From Luteimonas terrae (GTDB taxonomy: Bacteria; Pseudomonadota; Gammaproteobacteria; Xanthomonadales; Xanthomonadaceae), in NCBI RefSeq assembly GCF_004358165.1, contig NZ_SMTG01000004.1, positions 310,001 through 374,000 on the forward strand: a DNA stretch of 64,000 bases, read 5' to 3'. The notes below the pieces were generated by a model. It was not told the origin of the DNA. It searched no databases and was given only the letters and a program-made list of their open reading frames with translations. Positions 34,488 through 43,329 of this stretch are shown here, one piece after another. How positions within the stretch are numbered: the stretch's first letter is position 1; each line of letters starts with the position of its first letter. The position numbers were made by a program, and so were the translations under genes.

Positions 34488-35150
34488 ATGACCGCTGTCG
34501 GAGGCGCTACACACAACATCGCCTGGGGCGACACGCTCTCGGGCCTGGCTGCGCGCTACGGGACATCTGTCGACGCGCTGATGTCGGCGAACAGCAAGAT
34601 CAGCGACCCGGACATGATCTATGCCGGCGACACGCTCAACATTCCGGGCCGGTCCGGCTCCACCGGATCGGCAGGTGGCGCTGGTGGCGTCGAAGGCACG
34701 GGTCCGGTCTCGGGTCCTCGCGAACCCGGCAGCAACAACGCCGCGGCGATCGCCGAGCAGTTCATCGGCCGCAATGCGGGCGAGCTCAAGTACAGCGACG
34801 AACTGCCGATGCAGTCGTGGGTCCCCAACAACGTCAACTGCGCGAACTTCGTCTCGGCCGTGCTGCAGAAGGCCGGCATGATCGAGCCCGGCCAGGCGAG
34901 CGCCTCGGTCGACCAGCTCGCGAACAATCTGAAGGGCGACGGCTGGCAGACGGTGTCGCTGCAGAACGCGCAGCCAGGCGATGTGGTGCTCATGCAGCGC
35001 AACGGCCAGTCGCACGTGGTGCTGTTTGCGGGCTTCGAGAACGGCCAGCCCAAGTTCATCGGGTCCAACAACGTCAATGCGGATGGCTCCCAGCGCATCA
35101 GCTGGGGCGGCGCATCGGGCAACTACGAGATCATTACGCCGCCGCGCTGA
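34488..35150 (+). CDS. LysM-domain protein with NlpC/P60- or CHAP-like cysteine peptidase domain
   Basis: A 220-residue protein. Residues about 8-54 form one LysM domain (HNIAWGDTLSGLAARYGTS, DPDMIYAGDTLNIPG). A Gly/Ser-rich linker follows, then a domain with NCANFVSAVLQKAGMI (probable catalytic Cys), PGDVVLMQRNGQSHVVLF (probable His) and FIGSNNVNADGSQRIS. The Cys-His order and spacing fit NlpC/P60 or CHAP amidases and endopeptidases that cut peptidoglycan. There is no signal peptide: LysM begins at residue 8. Export by another route or use as an effector is possible. ATG 34488 has GGAGA upstream. It has its own terminator. Confidence 0.8.
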   Translation: MTAVGGATHNIAWGDTLSGLAARYGTSVDALMSANSKISDPDMIYAGDTLNIPGRSGSTGSAGGAGGVEGTGPVSGPREPGSNNAAAIAEQFIGRNAGELKYSDELPMQSWVPNNVNCANFVSAVLQKAGMIEPGQASASVDQLANNLKGDGWQTVSLQNAQPGDVVLMQRNGQSHVVLFAGFENGQPKFIGSNNVNADGSQRISWGGASGNYEIITPPR

Positions 35151-35167
35151 GCAGGCGTCTCGCATTG

Positions 35168-35190
35168 AAGGCCGGCATGATGCCGGCCTT
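35168..35190 (+). terminator. Hairpin downstream of the LysM gene
   Basis: Perfect 10-base stem AAGGCCGGCA / TGCCGGCCTT with a 3-base loop, 17 bases after the LysM stop. The U-run is weak on both strands. It lies between convergent genes. Confidence 0.65.
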
Positions 35191-35204
35191 CGGCGTTTCC
35201 GGTA

Positions 35205-35720
35205 TCAGAATCCGAACAACTGCCTCGGCGCAGCATGCTGCGCAGGCCAGCCGAGCCAGCTCACATCGGACGGGCCGATCGAGTAGTCGATGATCTTCCA
35301 GTCGGGCACGCCATCGGCGGCGCTCTGCGACGTGTGCGCTTTGCCCGCCTCGCCCGACGTATCGATGGCCTCGGCGCCTGCCTCGCCCGGCGCTTGCAGC
35401 AATGCCACGTAGACGTCCGACATGCCGCCCTGCGCCGCGCGTTCGGCGAACGATGTCTCAGCATAGTCGGGTCGCCCGCCGCCCGGACTGCGGAGCGTGC
35501 CCTGCAGGAACGCCCATCGGCCGAGCCGGTCCAGACGCTCCACTTCGACCACGACCGTCGTACCCAGCGCATCGCGCACCGGTGCGGTCGCGGCGGCGAG
35601 AAGTGCGTCGTAGCCGGCATCACCGGGATGCTGCGGGCTCGGCGCGGATTGTGCGAAGACAGGTTGCATCAGGCCTCCTACGACGAGCACAGCGGTCGCT
35701 GCGGATTGAATGAGGTGCAT
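35205..35720 (-). CDS. Exported hypothetical protein
   Basis: A 171-residue protein with a clear signal peptide (SAATAVLVVGGLMQPVFAQ). The mature part alternates hydrophobic strands (ALGTTVVVEVERLDRLGRWAFLQGTL, SDVYVALLQ) and ends WLGWPAQHAAPRQLFGF. I do not recognise a family. ATG at 35720 is chosen because AGGAG lies seven bases upstream; an ATG six bases earlier is too close to that site. It is likely periplasmic. Confidence 0.7.
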   Translation of the reverse strand: MHLIQSAATAVLVVGGLMQPVFAQSAPSPQHPGDAGYDALLAAATAPVRDALGTTVVVEVERLDRLGRWAFLQGTLRSPGGGRPDYAETSFAERAAQGGMSDVYVALLQAPGEAGAEAIDTSGEAGKAHTSQSAADGVPDWKIIDYSIGPSDVSWLGWPAQHAAPRQLFGF

Positions 35721-35886
35721 CAGCATGCTCCTGTTCGAATCCGCAGTATCGCGCGCCGCAGGCACGCAAATGTAAAAGCGATCGATGCGCCGCCGACGCT
35801 CACGCGCCCCTTCGCGCGCGAAGGGCGCGGGCTGCAGTGTCTGCCCCCGGGACGCCGCTCGCGCATGCGGCGTCCCGTCGCCAGGA

Positions 35887-37266
35887 TCAGAAGCTGTACT
35901 TCACGTGCGTGTGCACGCGCTGCAGATCGCCCTCCAGACCGTTTTCCAGCCGGCGGTCCGCCCAGCTGATCTCGCCGCCGATGTCGAGCTTGGGCGCGGG
36001 CGAATAGATCATGTTGACGCGGAAGGACTGCGCGCGCTCGGTGACGAAGCCGCCGGTGAGCAGGGCGTCGTTGTCCAGCGATGCCACCGAATAGACGACG
36101 TTGCCGCGGAGCTTGGCGTTGAAGGCGTGGCGCCACGCGGCGAAACCGCCGTAGCCGCGCAGGCTGTGCAGATCGCCGTCGGCGTCGAGCACGGTATCGC
36201 TGCCGAGGGCGAAGCCCAGATAGCGACCGATGCCGTCGCCACCGCTGACCATGTAGCGGATGTCGTCATTGGCGCCGAGGTTGACGCGGCCCGAGACGCT
36301 GAGCGCCGCGCCCGATGCGGTCGCATCACCGTTGCGGAAGCTGCGCGCGAGGCCCGCGACGGTGAAGTGGCCCCAGTCGCCGCGGGTGATCCAGCGCGCG
36401 GTGACGTCGGGCGCGCGGTTGTCGCCGCTGTTGAAGCGCGCGGCCTGCGACAGGTACGGCGTGACCGTGGTCTGCGGGTTCTCCACCGACACCGACCAGG
36501 GCCCGCGCGTGTAGCGGATCTGCGCCTGCCTGTTGAATACGGTGCCTTCCGACGGACCGGTGAAATCGACGGTGTCGGGCAACGCAGCGACATCCTGGAA
36601 GTTGGACCAGGTCTGGCCGGCCAGCCAGCCGTTGTAGCTGACGTAGGCCTGCCGCAGGGTCAGCGCGTAGGTATTGGTGATGGTCTCGTTGCCGGCGAAG
36701 GCGTTGCTGCCGCCGCCGTACATGTCGGCTTCGATATAGGCTTTGATGACCTTGCCGCTGTCGGTGCGCGTATCGGCACCGAACGAGAAGCGCGAGAACT
36801 GCGCGTGCAGGTCGCTGTAGGTGCTGCGCTCGCCCTGGCCGTCGGCGGCCACCGGCGTGGCGCCGGGGAAATAGAACAGGCGTCCCGGCGTGCCGTCGGC
36901 GATCTTGCCGTCGCTGGTCGACGTGGTCATTGCATCGAGCTTGATGAAGCCGCCGAACGAGAACGTCGTGCCGGGCGCGGCGCCGGGCATCGAGACGCCG
37001 CCCGCCGCGGGTGTGGATGCCGCGGCGACCGGCGCGGCCGCGACCGGTGCTCTGGCGACGGCGGTCGTCGGCGCAGCGGGCACGGCGGCACGTCCGCCGT
37101 GGGCCTCGAGCAGCGCACGCAACTCGCGCATCTCCTGCTCCATCTGGCCCAGCCGCGCCTCGACGGCGGCGACGTCCACGTCCTGCGCGGCGGCAGGCGC
37201 GGCGCAGGCGGCCGCCAGGGCCAGGACGAGCGCCAGGCGCCCGCCCTTCGGGTTCGAACTCGACAT
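35887..37266 (-). CDS. DcaP-like trimeric porin
   Basis: A 459-residue outer-membrane porin. A signal peptide (LALVLALAAACAAPAAAQ) is followed by a short coiled coil (VAAVEARLGQMEQEMRELRALLEAHG, within residues about 35-65) typical of DcaP-type porins and then an Ala/Pro-rich linker. The barrel begins FSFGGFIKLDAM and ends THVKYSF. DcaP porins take up small anions such as dicarboxylates or aromatic acids, and this gene is last in the meta-cleavage operon, 59 bases after the decarboxylase gene, so it probably serves that pathway. ATG at 37266 has a strong ribosome site (GGAGGGGAG). Confidence 0.88.
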   Translation of the reverse strand: MSSSNPKGGRLALVLALAAACAAPAAAQDVDVAAVEARLGQMEQEMRELRALLEAHGGRAAVPAAPTTAVARAPVAAAPVAAASTPAAGGVSMPGAAPGTTFSFGGFIKLDAMTTSTSDGKIADGTPGRLFYFPGATPVAADGQGERSTYSDLHAQFSRFSFGADTRTDSGKVIKAYIEADMYGGGSNAFAGNETITNTYALTLRQAYVSYNGWLAGQTWSNFQDVAALPDTVDFTGPSEGTVFNRQAQIRYTRGPWSVSVENPQTTVTPYLSQAARFNSGDNRAPDVTARWITRGDWGHFTVAGLARSFRNGDATASGAALSVSGRVNLGANDDIRYMVSGGDGIGRYLGFALGSDTVLDADGDLHSLRGYGGFAAWRHAFNAKLRGNVVYSVASLDNDALLTGGFVTERAQSFRVNMIYSPAPKLDIGGEISWADRRLENGLEGDLQRVHTHVKYSF

Positions 37267-37325
37267 ACAACTCCCCTCCCAGGGCAACGTCCGCGCCCCG
37301 ATGGCGCGGACAGAACGTGTGCGGA

Positions 37326-38114
37326 TCAGACGAAGCGCAGGCCGGTGGACCCGAGTCCGTCGATGCGGACCTGCACGTCATCGCCGGCTTCCACCGCGAC
37401 GGCGGCAGTGATTGCGCCCGACAGCACCACGCTGCCGGCGGCCAGCGACTGCCCGCGCGCATGCAGCATGTCGACGAGCATCGCGACCGCGCGCGCGGGA
37501 TTGCCGAGCACGGCGGCGCCTGCGCCGACCTCGACGACCTGGCCGTTCTTCTCGAGCACGACCCCGATCGATTCCAGGTCACGTCCGTCGGCCGACGCTG
37601 CCTTCGAGCCGATGACGTAGCGCGCCGCCGAGGTGTTGTCGGCGATCACGCTCGGCAGGTCGAAGCGGAAGTTCTCGTAGCGCGAATCGATGACTTCGAT
37701 CGCGGGCAACAGACATTCGGTGGCGGCCAGCACCTGCTCGACACTGCAGTCGGGCCCCTGCAGGGCATCGCGCATCACGAAGGCGATCTCGGCCTCGACC
37801 TTGGGATGGATCAGCGCCGACGTCTCGACCGCAGCGCCGTCGTCGACCGCATTGTCGCTGCCGAGGAAGCCGTAGATCGGCGTGTCCACGCCCATCTGCG
37901 CCATCTTCGCGTACGAGGTCAGGCCCATCTTCATCCCGACCAGCCGCACACCGCGCGCGAGCTTGCGCGCACGCAGCGCGTCCTGCACGTCGTAGGCACG
38001 CTCGGTCGTGAGATCGGGTTGTGCATCGGTGACCTTGACCACGTCGCGCACGTCGCGCTCGGCGTCGTGCAGCAGGGCGGCGATCGATTCGATGGTGTCG
38101 TTGGACAGACTCAT
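37326..38114 (-). CDS. dmpH: 4-oxalocrotonate decarboxylase (2-oxo-3-hexenedioate decarboxylase)
   Basis: A 262-residue member of the hydratase/decarboxylase superfamily. It decarboxylates 2-oxo-3-hexenedioate to 2-hydroxypenta-2,4-dienoate in the lower meta-cleavage pathway. The DmpH/XylI-specific stretch [20 protein letters not shown] and PIYGFL separates it from its paralogue Dmp[13 protein letters not shown] carries the metal-binding Glu residues, and [14 protein letters not shown] and [11 protein letters not shown] are also typical. In related systems DmpH works in a complex with DmpE. The start overlaps the aldolase stop by four bases. Confidence 0.9.
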   Translation of the reverse strand: MSLSNDTIESIAALLHDAERDVRDVVKVTDAQPDLTTERAYDVQDALRARKLARGVRLVGMKMGLTSYAKMAQMGVDTPIYGFLGSDNAVDDGAAVETSALIHPKVEAEIAFVMRDALQGPDCSVEQVLAATECLLPAIEVIDSRYENFRFDLPSVIADNTSAARYVIGSKAASADGRDLESIGVVLEKNGQVVEVGAGAAVLGNPARAVAMLVDMLHARGQSLAAGSVVLSGAITAAVAVEAGDDVQVRIDGLGSTGLRFV

Positions 38115-39157
38115 GCGTGCGCCTCCGGCTGGGCGTCCGCCGTGCGACGCGCGCGTGCCACGTCCAGCGCGACGTCGACGATCATGTCCTCCTGTCCGCC
38201 GACCATGCGCCGTTTGCCCAGCTCGACGAGGATGTCGACCGCGCTGATGCCGAAACGCGCGGCCGCGGCCTCGGCGTGGCGCAGGAAGCTCGAATAGACG
38301 CCGGCGTAGCCGAGCGCGAGCGTCTCGCGATCCACGCGCACCGGACGTTCCTGCAGCGGACGCACGATGTCGTCGGCCGCATCCATCAATGCGTAGAGAT
38401 CGCAGTTGTGCGACCAGCCCAGCCTGGACGCTGCGGCGATGAAGACTTCCAGCGGCGCATTGCCGGCGCCGGCGCCCATGCCGGCCAGACTCGCATCGAT
38501 GCGGTCGCAGCCTTCCTCGACCGCGACGATCGAATTGGCGACGCCCAGCGAGAGATTGTGATGCGCGTGCATACCGGTCTGGGTCGCGCTGTCGAGCACG
38601 TCCTTGAACGCGCGGAAGCGGTCGCGTACCTGGCCCATGCCCATCGCACCGCCGGAATCGACCACGTAGACGCACGAGGCGCCGTAGGACTCCATCTTCT
38701 TCGCCTGTGCGGCAAGTGCGGCCGGCTCGGCCATGTGGCTCATCATCAGGAAGCCGACCGCGTCCATGCCGAGCGCGTTCGCCGCTTCGATATGCTGGCG
38801 CGCGACATCCGCTTCGGTGCAGTGCGTGGCCACACGCACCACGCGTGCGCCGGCAACGTAGGCATCCTTCAGGTCGTGCACCGTGCCGATGCCCGGCAGC
38901 AGCAGGGTCGCCACCTGCGCGTGCTGCACGGTCTCGGCGACGGCCTCGATCCATTCGAGGTCCGAGTGCGCACCGAAGCCATAGTTGAACGATGCGCCCT
39001 GCAAGCCGTCGCCATGCGCGACTTCGATCGAGTCCACGCCCGCCGCATCGAGCGCCGCGGCGATCTGCCGCATCTGCGCGACCGTGTACTGGTGACGCAC
39101 CGCGTGCGAGCCGTCGCGCAGCGTGACGTCGGAGATGTAGAGCCTGCGCGCGCTCAT
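38111..39157 (-). CDS. dmpG: 4-hydroxy-2-oxovalerate aldolase
   Basis: A 348-residue DRE-TIM metallolyase that splits 4-hydroxy-2-oxovalerate into pyruvate and acetaldehyde. The N-terminal [18 protein letters not shown] is the divalent-metal and substrate motif (Arg-Asp-Gly). [17 protein letters not shown] appears as [18 protein letters not shown], and [15 protein letters not shown] supplies metal-binding His. It channels acetaldehyde to its partner DmpF in a 2:2 complex. The gene overlaps dmpF and dmpH by four bases each (ATGA), so the three are translationally coupled. Confidence 0.94.
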   Translation of the reverse strand: MSARRLYISDVTLRDGSHAVRHQYTVAQMRQIAAALDAAGVDSIEVAHGDGLQGASFNYGFGAHSDLEWIEAVAETVQHAQVATLLLPGIGTVHDLKDAYVAGARVVRVATHCTEADVARQHIEAANALGMDAVGFLMMSHMAEPAALAAQAKKMESYGASCVYVVDSGGAMGMGQVRDRFRAFKDVLDSATQTGMHAHHNLSLGVANSIVAVEEGCDRIDASLAGMGAGAGNAPLEVFIAAASRLGWSHNCDLYALMDAADDIVRPLQERPVRVDRETLALGYAGVYSSFLRHAEAAAARFGISAVDILVELGKRRMVGGQEDMIVDVALDVARARRTADAQPEAHA

Positions 39158-40098
39158 GCCGGCACCGCCTGCGCAGCCGCCTGCAGCGTCGCGGCGATGC
39201 GCTCGCCGGTCGCCAGCGCGGCCGAGGTCATGATGTCGAGATTGCCCGCGTAAGCCGGCAGGTAATGCGCGGCGCCCTCGACTTCGAGGAACACCGAGGT
39301 CTTCAGCCCGGTGACCGCTCCGATACCCGGCACGTTGACCGGCTGGCTGATGCGCTCGAACTGCACGGTCTGCTTGAGGCGATAGCCCGGTACGTCACGT
39401 GCCACACGCGCGACCATCGCCTCGATCGCGGCCTCGACCTGCGCGGTGTCGGCATCCTCGGACAGCACGTAGACCGTGTCGCGCATCAGCAGCGGCGGCT
39501 CGGCCGGATTGAGCACGATGATCGCCTTGCCCTTGCGCGCGCCGCCCACCGCTTCGATCGCATGCGAGGTGGTCTCGGTGAATTCGTCGATGTTGGCGCG
39601 CGTGCCCGGCCCGGCCGAACGGCTGGAGATCGACGCGACGATCTCCGCGTAGTGCACCGGCGCGACGCTGGCGACGGCGGCGACGACCGGAATCGTGGCC
39701 TGTCCGCCGCAGGTCACCATGTTGACGTTGGGCGCATCGAGATGCGCATCGAGATTGACCGACGGAATGCAGTACGGACCGATCGCGGCCGGCGTCAGGT
39801 CGATCACGCGGATGCCCGGACGCGCCGCGCGCAGTACGGCGTCATTGTTGACGTGCGCCGAGGCCGACGTCGCGTCGAACACGATCTGCACGTCGTCGAA
39901 CGCCGGCGAGACGACGAGGCCGTAGACGCCGGCGTCGCAGGTCTCCACGCCCATCGAACGCGCGCGGGCCAGGCCGTCGGATTCGGGATCGATGCCGACC
40001 AGCGGCCCCATCGTCAGCGCCTGCCCGTGGCGCAGGATCTTGATCATCAGATCGGTGCCGATGTTGCCGGACCCGATCACGGCTGCCTTGACTGGCAT
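39154..40098 (-). CDS. dmpF: Acetaldehyde dehydrogenase (acylating)
   Basis: A 314-residue enzyme that oxidises acetaldehyde with NAD+ and CoA to acetyl-CoA. The Rossmann start is [16 protein letters not shown]. The catalytic Cys is in [16 protein letters not shown]. It works in complex with the aldolase DmpG, whose gene directly follows with a four-base overlap. ATG at 40098. Gap to dmpE upstream is 61 bases. Confidence 0.95.
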   Translation of the reverse strand: MPVKAAVIGSGNIGTDLMIKILRHGQALTMGPLVGIDPESDGLARARSMGVETCDAGVYGLVVSPAFDDVQIVFDATSASAHVNNDAVLRAARPGIRVIDLTPAAIGPYCIPSVNLDAHLDAPNVNMVTCGGQATIPVVAAVASVAPVHYAEIVASISSRSAGPGTRANIDEFTETTSHAIEAVGGARKGKAIIVLNPAEPPLLMRDTVYVLSEDADTAQVEAAIEAMVARVARDVPGYRLKQTVQFERISQPVNVPGIGAVTGLKTSVFLEVEGAAHYLPAYAGNLDIMTSAALATGERIAATLQAAAQAVPA

Positions 40099-40159
40099 GT
40101 GTGACTCCTTGAAGCGAATGAAGGAAGCGGTCGCGTGCGCGTCGGCACGCAGACGCGGC

Positions 40160-40939
40160 TCAGACGAAGTGCACGCCCAGTGCGCCGATGCCGCCCACGC
40201 GCAGGCGCAGGTGATCGCCGCGCGCCACCGGCGTCAGCGGCACCAGCGCGCCGGAAAGAATGGTGTCGCCCGCACGCAGGCCGTCTCCGAGGCGACCGAG
40301 CTGGTTGGCCAGCCAGACCACGCAGTTGAGCGGCGAACCGAGTGCGGCCGCGCCCGCGCCGGTGGAGACCAGCGCGCCGTTCTTCTCCAGCACCATGCCG
40401 CAGGTGCCGAGGTCGCGGCCGACCGGCGAGACGCGCTCGGCACTGGTGACGAAAGCTGCGGCAGATGCGTTGTCGGCGACCGTGTCGAGAATCCCGATCT
40501 TCCAGTCGCGGATGCGCGAGTCGACGATCTCGAAGCAGGCCGACACCGACTCGGTCGCCAGCAGCACGTCGTGCAGGGTGATGCCCGGCCCTGCGAGATC
40601 GCGCTTGAGATGGAAGGCGATCTCGCCCTCGGCGCGCGGCGCGATCATGCCCGCGACCGGCACCTGCGTGTCGGCCGAGTAGTCCATGCGATCGGTCAGC
40701 ACGCCGAAGTCGGGCTGGTCGACACCGAGCATGCGCTGCACCGACGCGCTGGTCAGGCCGATCTTGCGGCCGACCACGCGCTCGCCTTCGCCCACGCGCC
40801 GCGCGATACCCGCCTGGGCGATCGCGTAGGCGCCGGCAAGATCGAGTCCGTCGACGCGTCCGGTCAGCGGGTCGATCGGCGTGCCCGAGCGCAGCGCCGC
40901 GTGCAGCGCGTCGGCGTGCGATTCGAATGCCGCGCTCAT
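40160..40939 (-). CDS. dmpE: 2-oxopent-4-enoate hydratase (2-keto-4-pentenoate hydratase)
   Basis: A 259-residue hydratase that adds water to 2-oxopent-4-enoate to form 4-hydroxy-2-oxovalerate. Sequence features favour DmpE over Dmp[49 protein letters not shown] with metal-binding Glu residues, [21 protein letters not shown] and [18 protein letters not shown]. Order in the operon (tautomerase, E, F, G, H) is close to dmp and xyl clusters. ATG 40939 overlaps the tautomerase stop (ATGA). Confidence 0.92.
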   Translation of the reverse strand: MSAAFESHADALHAALRSGTPIDPLTGRVDGLDLAGAYAIAQAGIARRVGEGERVVGRKIGLTSASVQRMLGVDQPDFGVLTDRMDYSADTQVPVAGMIAPRAEGEIAFHLKRDLAGPGITLHDVLLATESVSACFEIVDSRIRDWKIGILDTVADNASAAAFVTSAERVSPVGRDLGTCGMVLEKNGALVSTGAGAAALGSPLNCVVWLANQLGRLGDGLRAGDTILSGALVPLTPVARGDHLRLRVGGIGALGVHFV

Positions 40940-41136
40940 GGCACGGCCTCCGCCGGGTCGCTCTTCAGACGCGTGCCGACCGCGAAGCGGTTGGCCGGCA
41001 CTTCGTGGACCATGACGCGAATGGAGGCCAGCGGTGCGTCGAGGGTTTCGCTGGCCACCCGCGCGACTTCGCGGATGCAGGCTTCGACGCGTTCGGAATC
41101 GCGGCCTTCGACCACGGTGATCTGGATGATGGGCAT
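40936..41136 (-). CDS. dmpI: 4-oxalocrotonate tautomerase family protein
   Basis: A 66-residue small tautomerase. After Met removal, Pro1 is the N-terminal catalytic base (M-PIIQITVVEGR), and RVMVHEVPANRFAVG is the family's second strand. It would convert 2-hydroxymuconate to 2-oxo-3-hexenedioate, the substrate of DmpH. It lies 18 bases after the MFS gene and overlaps dmpE by four bases. Confidence 0.9.
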   Translation of the reverse strand: MPIIQITVVEGRDSERVEACIREVARVASETLDAPLASIRVMVHEVPANRFAVGTRLKSDPAEAVP

Positions 41137-41154
41137 GTCGGTCTCGTGCGGAGG

Positions 41155-42420
41155 TCAGGCCAGTTCGCGGCCCTTGGTTTCGGGCAGGAACACCCAGACG
41201 ATCAGGCCGGCGAGCGCGAAGAACGCGGCGGTGGTGACCAGGCCGCTGGTCACGCCGTAGCGCGTGGACACGAAGCCGATCAGGAACGGCGCGATCGCGG
41301 CGATCGCGCGGCCGCCGTTGTAGACGAAGCCCTGCGCGGTGGCGCGGATGGTCGTGGGGAACAGTTCGGCGAACGTCGGCGCGAAACCGCTGTAGAAGCC
41401 GGTACCGAAGTAGGCGACGACGATGCCGAACACCATCAGCATGTCGGGCGAGCGGATCGTCGCGAACACCGGCACGACCACCGCCGATGCCAGGAAGAAC
41501 AGCAGGAACGCCTTCTTGCGGCCGATACGATCGGCGAAGTAACCGAAGGTGATGAAACCCGCGGCCGCGCCGACCTGCATGATCACGATCCAGATCGTCG
41601 ACTTGACCAGATCCAGCCCCGGGCCGCCTTCGGCGACGGGCGTGGCGAGGTAGGTCGGAATCCAGGTGAACAGACCCCAGTAGCCGCACATCGCCGCGGT
41701 GGTGAACGCCAGTCCGATCCACGTGTTGCGCGCGTACTGGCCGCCGAACAGTTCACGCACCGTCTCGCCGAAGCCGAGGCGTTTTTCCTGCTTGAGCCAG
41801 ATCTCCGGCTCCTTGACGTGGCGACGCACGTAGAACGCGAGCAGTGCCGGCAGCAGACCGACCGCGAACACCCAGCGCCAGCCGGCGATCGGAATCACCA
41901 CCGCCGCGACGACGGCCGCGGCCGCGTAGCCCGCCGCGAACGCACTCTGTACCCAGGCCATGACCTTGCCGCGGTGCTTCGCCGGCCAGGTTTCGCTGAC
42001 CAGCGCCGAGCCGGCCGACCATTCGCCGCCGACGCCCAGGCCGACGATGATGCGGAACAGCATCAGCTGGCCGAGCGTGTCGGCCAGACCGCACAGCGCG
42101 GTGCCGACCGAGTAACAGATGATGCTGAGCATCATCGAGCGCGCGCGCCCCAGACGGTCGGCGAGGAAGCCGAACACCAGACCGCCGGCGGCCGTCGCCA
42201 TCAGCGTGGCCGACATGACGAGACCGGCCGAGGACTTGTCCATGCCGAGATCGACGATCACGTACTTGATGACCATCGCGAACAGCATCAGATCCATGAT
42301 GTCGAGCATCCAGCCCAGATAGGCCGAGTTGAACGCGCGCCACTGCTGCTTGCTGGCGCCCTTCCACCAGCGCCCCGACTGCGCGTGCCCGCGCAATTCC
42401 GTACTGCTCTCTTGAGACAT
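41155..42420 (-). CDS. MFS transporter, aromatic-acid:H+ symporter type
   Basis: A 421-residue, twelve-helix inner-membrane transporter. The N-half has GFLADRLGRARSMMLSI (the loop 2-3 MFS motif), and GLGVGGEWSAGSALVSETWP is typical of the sialic acid / aromatic acid symporter group. The C-half repeats the loop motif (GYFADRIGRKKAFLLF). It starts at ATG 42420 with GGAGG upstream. As first gene of the meta-cleavage operon it should import the growth substrate. Which compound is unknown. Confidence 0.88.
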   Translation of the reverse strand: MSQESSTELRGHAQSGRWWKGASKQQWRAFNSAYLGWMLDIMDLMLFAMVIKYVIVDLGMDKSSAGLVMSATLMATAAGGLVFGFLADRLGRARSMMLSIICYSVGTALCGLADTLGQLMLFRIIVGLGVGGEWSAGSALVSETWPAKHRGKVMAWVQSAFAAGYAAAAVVAAVVIPIAGWRWVFAVGLLPALLAFYVRRHVKEPEIWLKQEKRLGFGETVRELFGGQYARNTWIGLAFTTAAMCGYWGLFTWIPTYLATPVAEGGPGLDLVKSTIWIVIMQVGAAAGFITFGYFADRIGRKKAFLLFFLASAVVVPVFATIRSPDMLMVFGIVVAYFGTGFYSGFAPTFAELFPTTIRATAQGFVYNGGRAIAAIAPFLIGFVSTRYGVTSGLVTTAAFFALAGLIVWVFLPETKGRELA

Positions 42421-42482
42421 CGCACGCCCTCCCGAGCGATCTGGCGGCAGGCCCACACCTGCCTTGCGTCTATGCCACGAAT

Positions 42483-42499
42483 GTATCGTTGATCGATAC
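42483..42499. promoter_or_regulatory. Operator-like palindrome 1 (GTATCG-N5-CGATAC)
   Basis: GTATCG TTGAT CGATAC, a perfect 6-base-arm palindrome between the divergent MFS operon and cupin gene. It overlaps the -35 region of the presumed cupin promoter. A second copy with the same arms lies at 42552-42568. The nearby IclR regulator is the natural candidate to bind. Confidence 0.62.
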
Positions 42500-42516
42500 C
42501 GTCGTCTCACTATACA
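42489..42516 (+). promoter_or_regulatory. Presumed promoter of the cupin gene
   Basis: TTGATC (42489-42494), 16-base spacer, TATACA (42511-42516). The AT-rich stretch around it stands out from the GC-rich surroundings. Overlap with palindrome 1 suggests direct control. Confidence 0.5.
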
Positions 42517-42551
42517 ATAAGTTTCGATCAATGATCCAACACGTCTTTTCT

Positions 42552-42568
42552 GTATCGTCCATCGATAC
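42552..42568. promoter_or_regulatory. Operator-like palindrome 2 (GTATCG-N5-CGATAC)
   Basis: GTATCG TCCAT CGATAC, same arms as palindrome 1 and 69 bases away. It lies downstream of the presumed cupin promoter, close to the ribosome site AAGGAG (42574-42579), where bound protein would block elongation or form a loop with site 1. Confidence 0.62.
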
Positions 42569-42585
42569 GAAACAAGGAGATTGCG

Positions 42586-43260
42586 ATGCGCGCCCTGACC
42601 CTGCGCCTGTACGAGGACCGCCTGCCCGCGGGCTGCCTGCCGGTGTTCCTGCCCGCGCTGCCACGTGCGCTCTATGTCGCCGAGGGCTCTCTGACGGTGG
42701 AAGGCCCGGACGACGGCCAGTGGCTCGCGACCGGCACCGCGCGCGTCTCTCAGCAGCCGGCCACATTGCTGGCGGAGGATACGGACGTGCGGATCTGGCG
42801 ATGGGAACTCGATGCCGCGACCGGGACGGCCGGCACCGCGCTGCCTTCGGCGCCCTCGACGTCGACCACACTCAAGCTGGAAGCGGACATCACGCTCGAC
42901 CCGCGCTTCGACTGGCTGATGCGCTGCGACGAGGTCGGCTTTCCGCCGGGTGGTGTCGCGCTGACGCACGTCCACCAGGGTCCCGGCATCCGCATCTGTG
43001 CAAGCGGCGAGATCGCGATCGAAACGCAGGGGCAGCGGCATGTGCACGCGCCGGGCGAGGCATGGTTCGAGCTCGGACCCGCACCGGTGCTGGCGCCGAC
43101 CACCGAAGCCGCATCGACGCGCTTCGTGCGCTGCTTCCTGCTGCCGCGCGCGGTGAAGGGCCGCAGCTCGATCCGCTACGTGCGTCCCGAAGATGCCGAC
43201 GCACCCAAGGTGCAGACCTATCGCGTGTTCGCCGAGCGCGACATCGACCTTCCGGCCTGA
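42586..43260 (+). CDS. Cupin-fold protein divergent from the meta-cleavage operon
   Basis: A 224-residue protein with two cupin-like halves. The first half (RALYVAEGSLTVEGPDDGQW) has lost obvious metal ligands. The second has THVHQGPGIRICASGEIAIET and RHVHAPGEAWFELG, a His-rich pair of motifs that could bind a metal. I cannot tell a dioxygenase from a non-enzymatic sensor or isomerase. Position between the MFS operon and the IclR gene, with shared palindromes, ties it to the same pathway. A good ribosome site (AAGGAG) precedes ATG 42586. Confidence 0.8.
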   Translation: MRALTLRLYEDRLPAGCLPVFLPALPRALYVAEGSLTVEGPDDGQWLATGTARVSQQPATLLAEDTDVRIWRWELDAATGTAGTALPSAPSTSTTLKLEADITLDPRFDWLMRCDEVGFPPGGVALTHVHQGPGIRICASGEIAIETQGQRHVHAPGEAWFELGPAPVLAPTTEAASTRFVRCFLLPRAVKGRSSIRYVRPEDADAPKVQTYRVFAERDIDLPA

Positions 43261-43329
43261 TCGACCCGCGGGTTACCCTCCCGCGGCGCCCGTCGCGAAC
43301 GTCCTCAACGGAAGAGCACTGCCTGCCCC

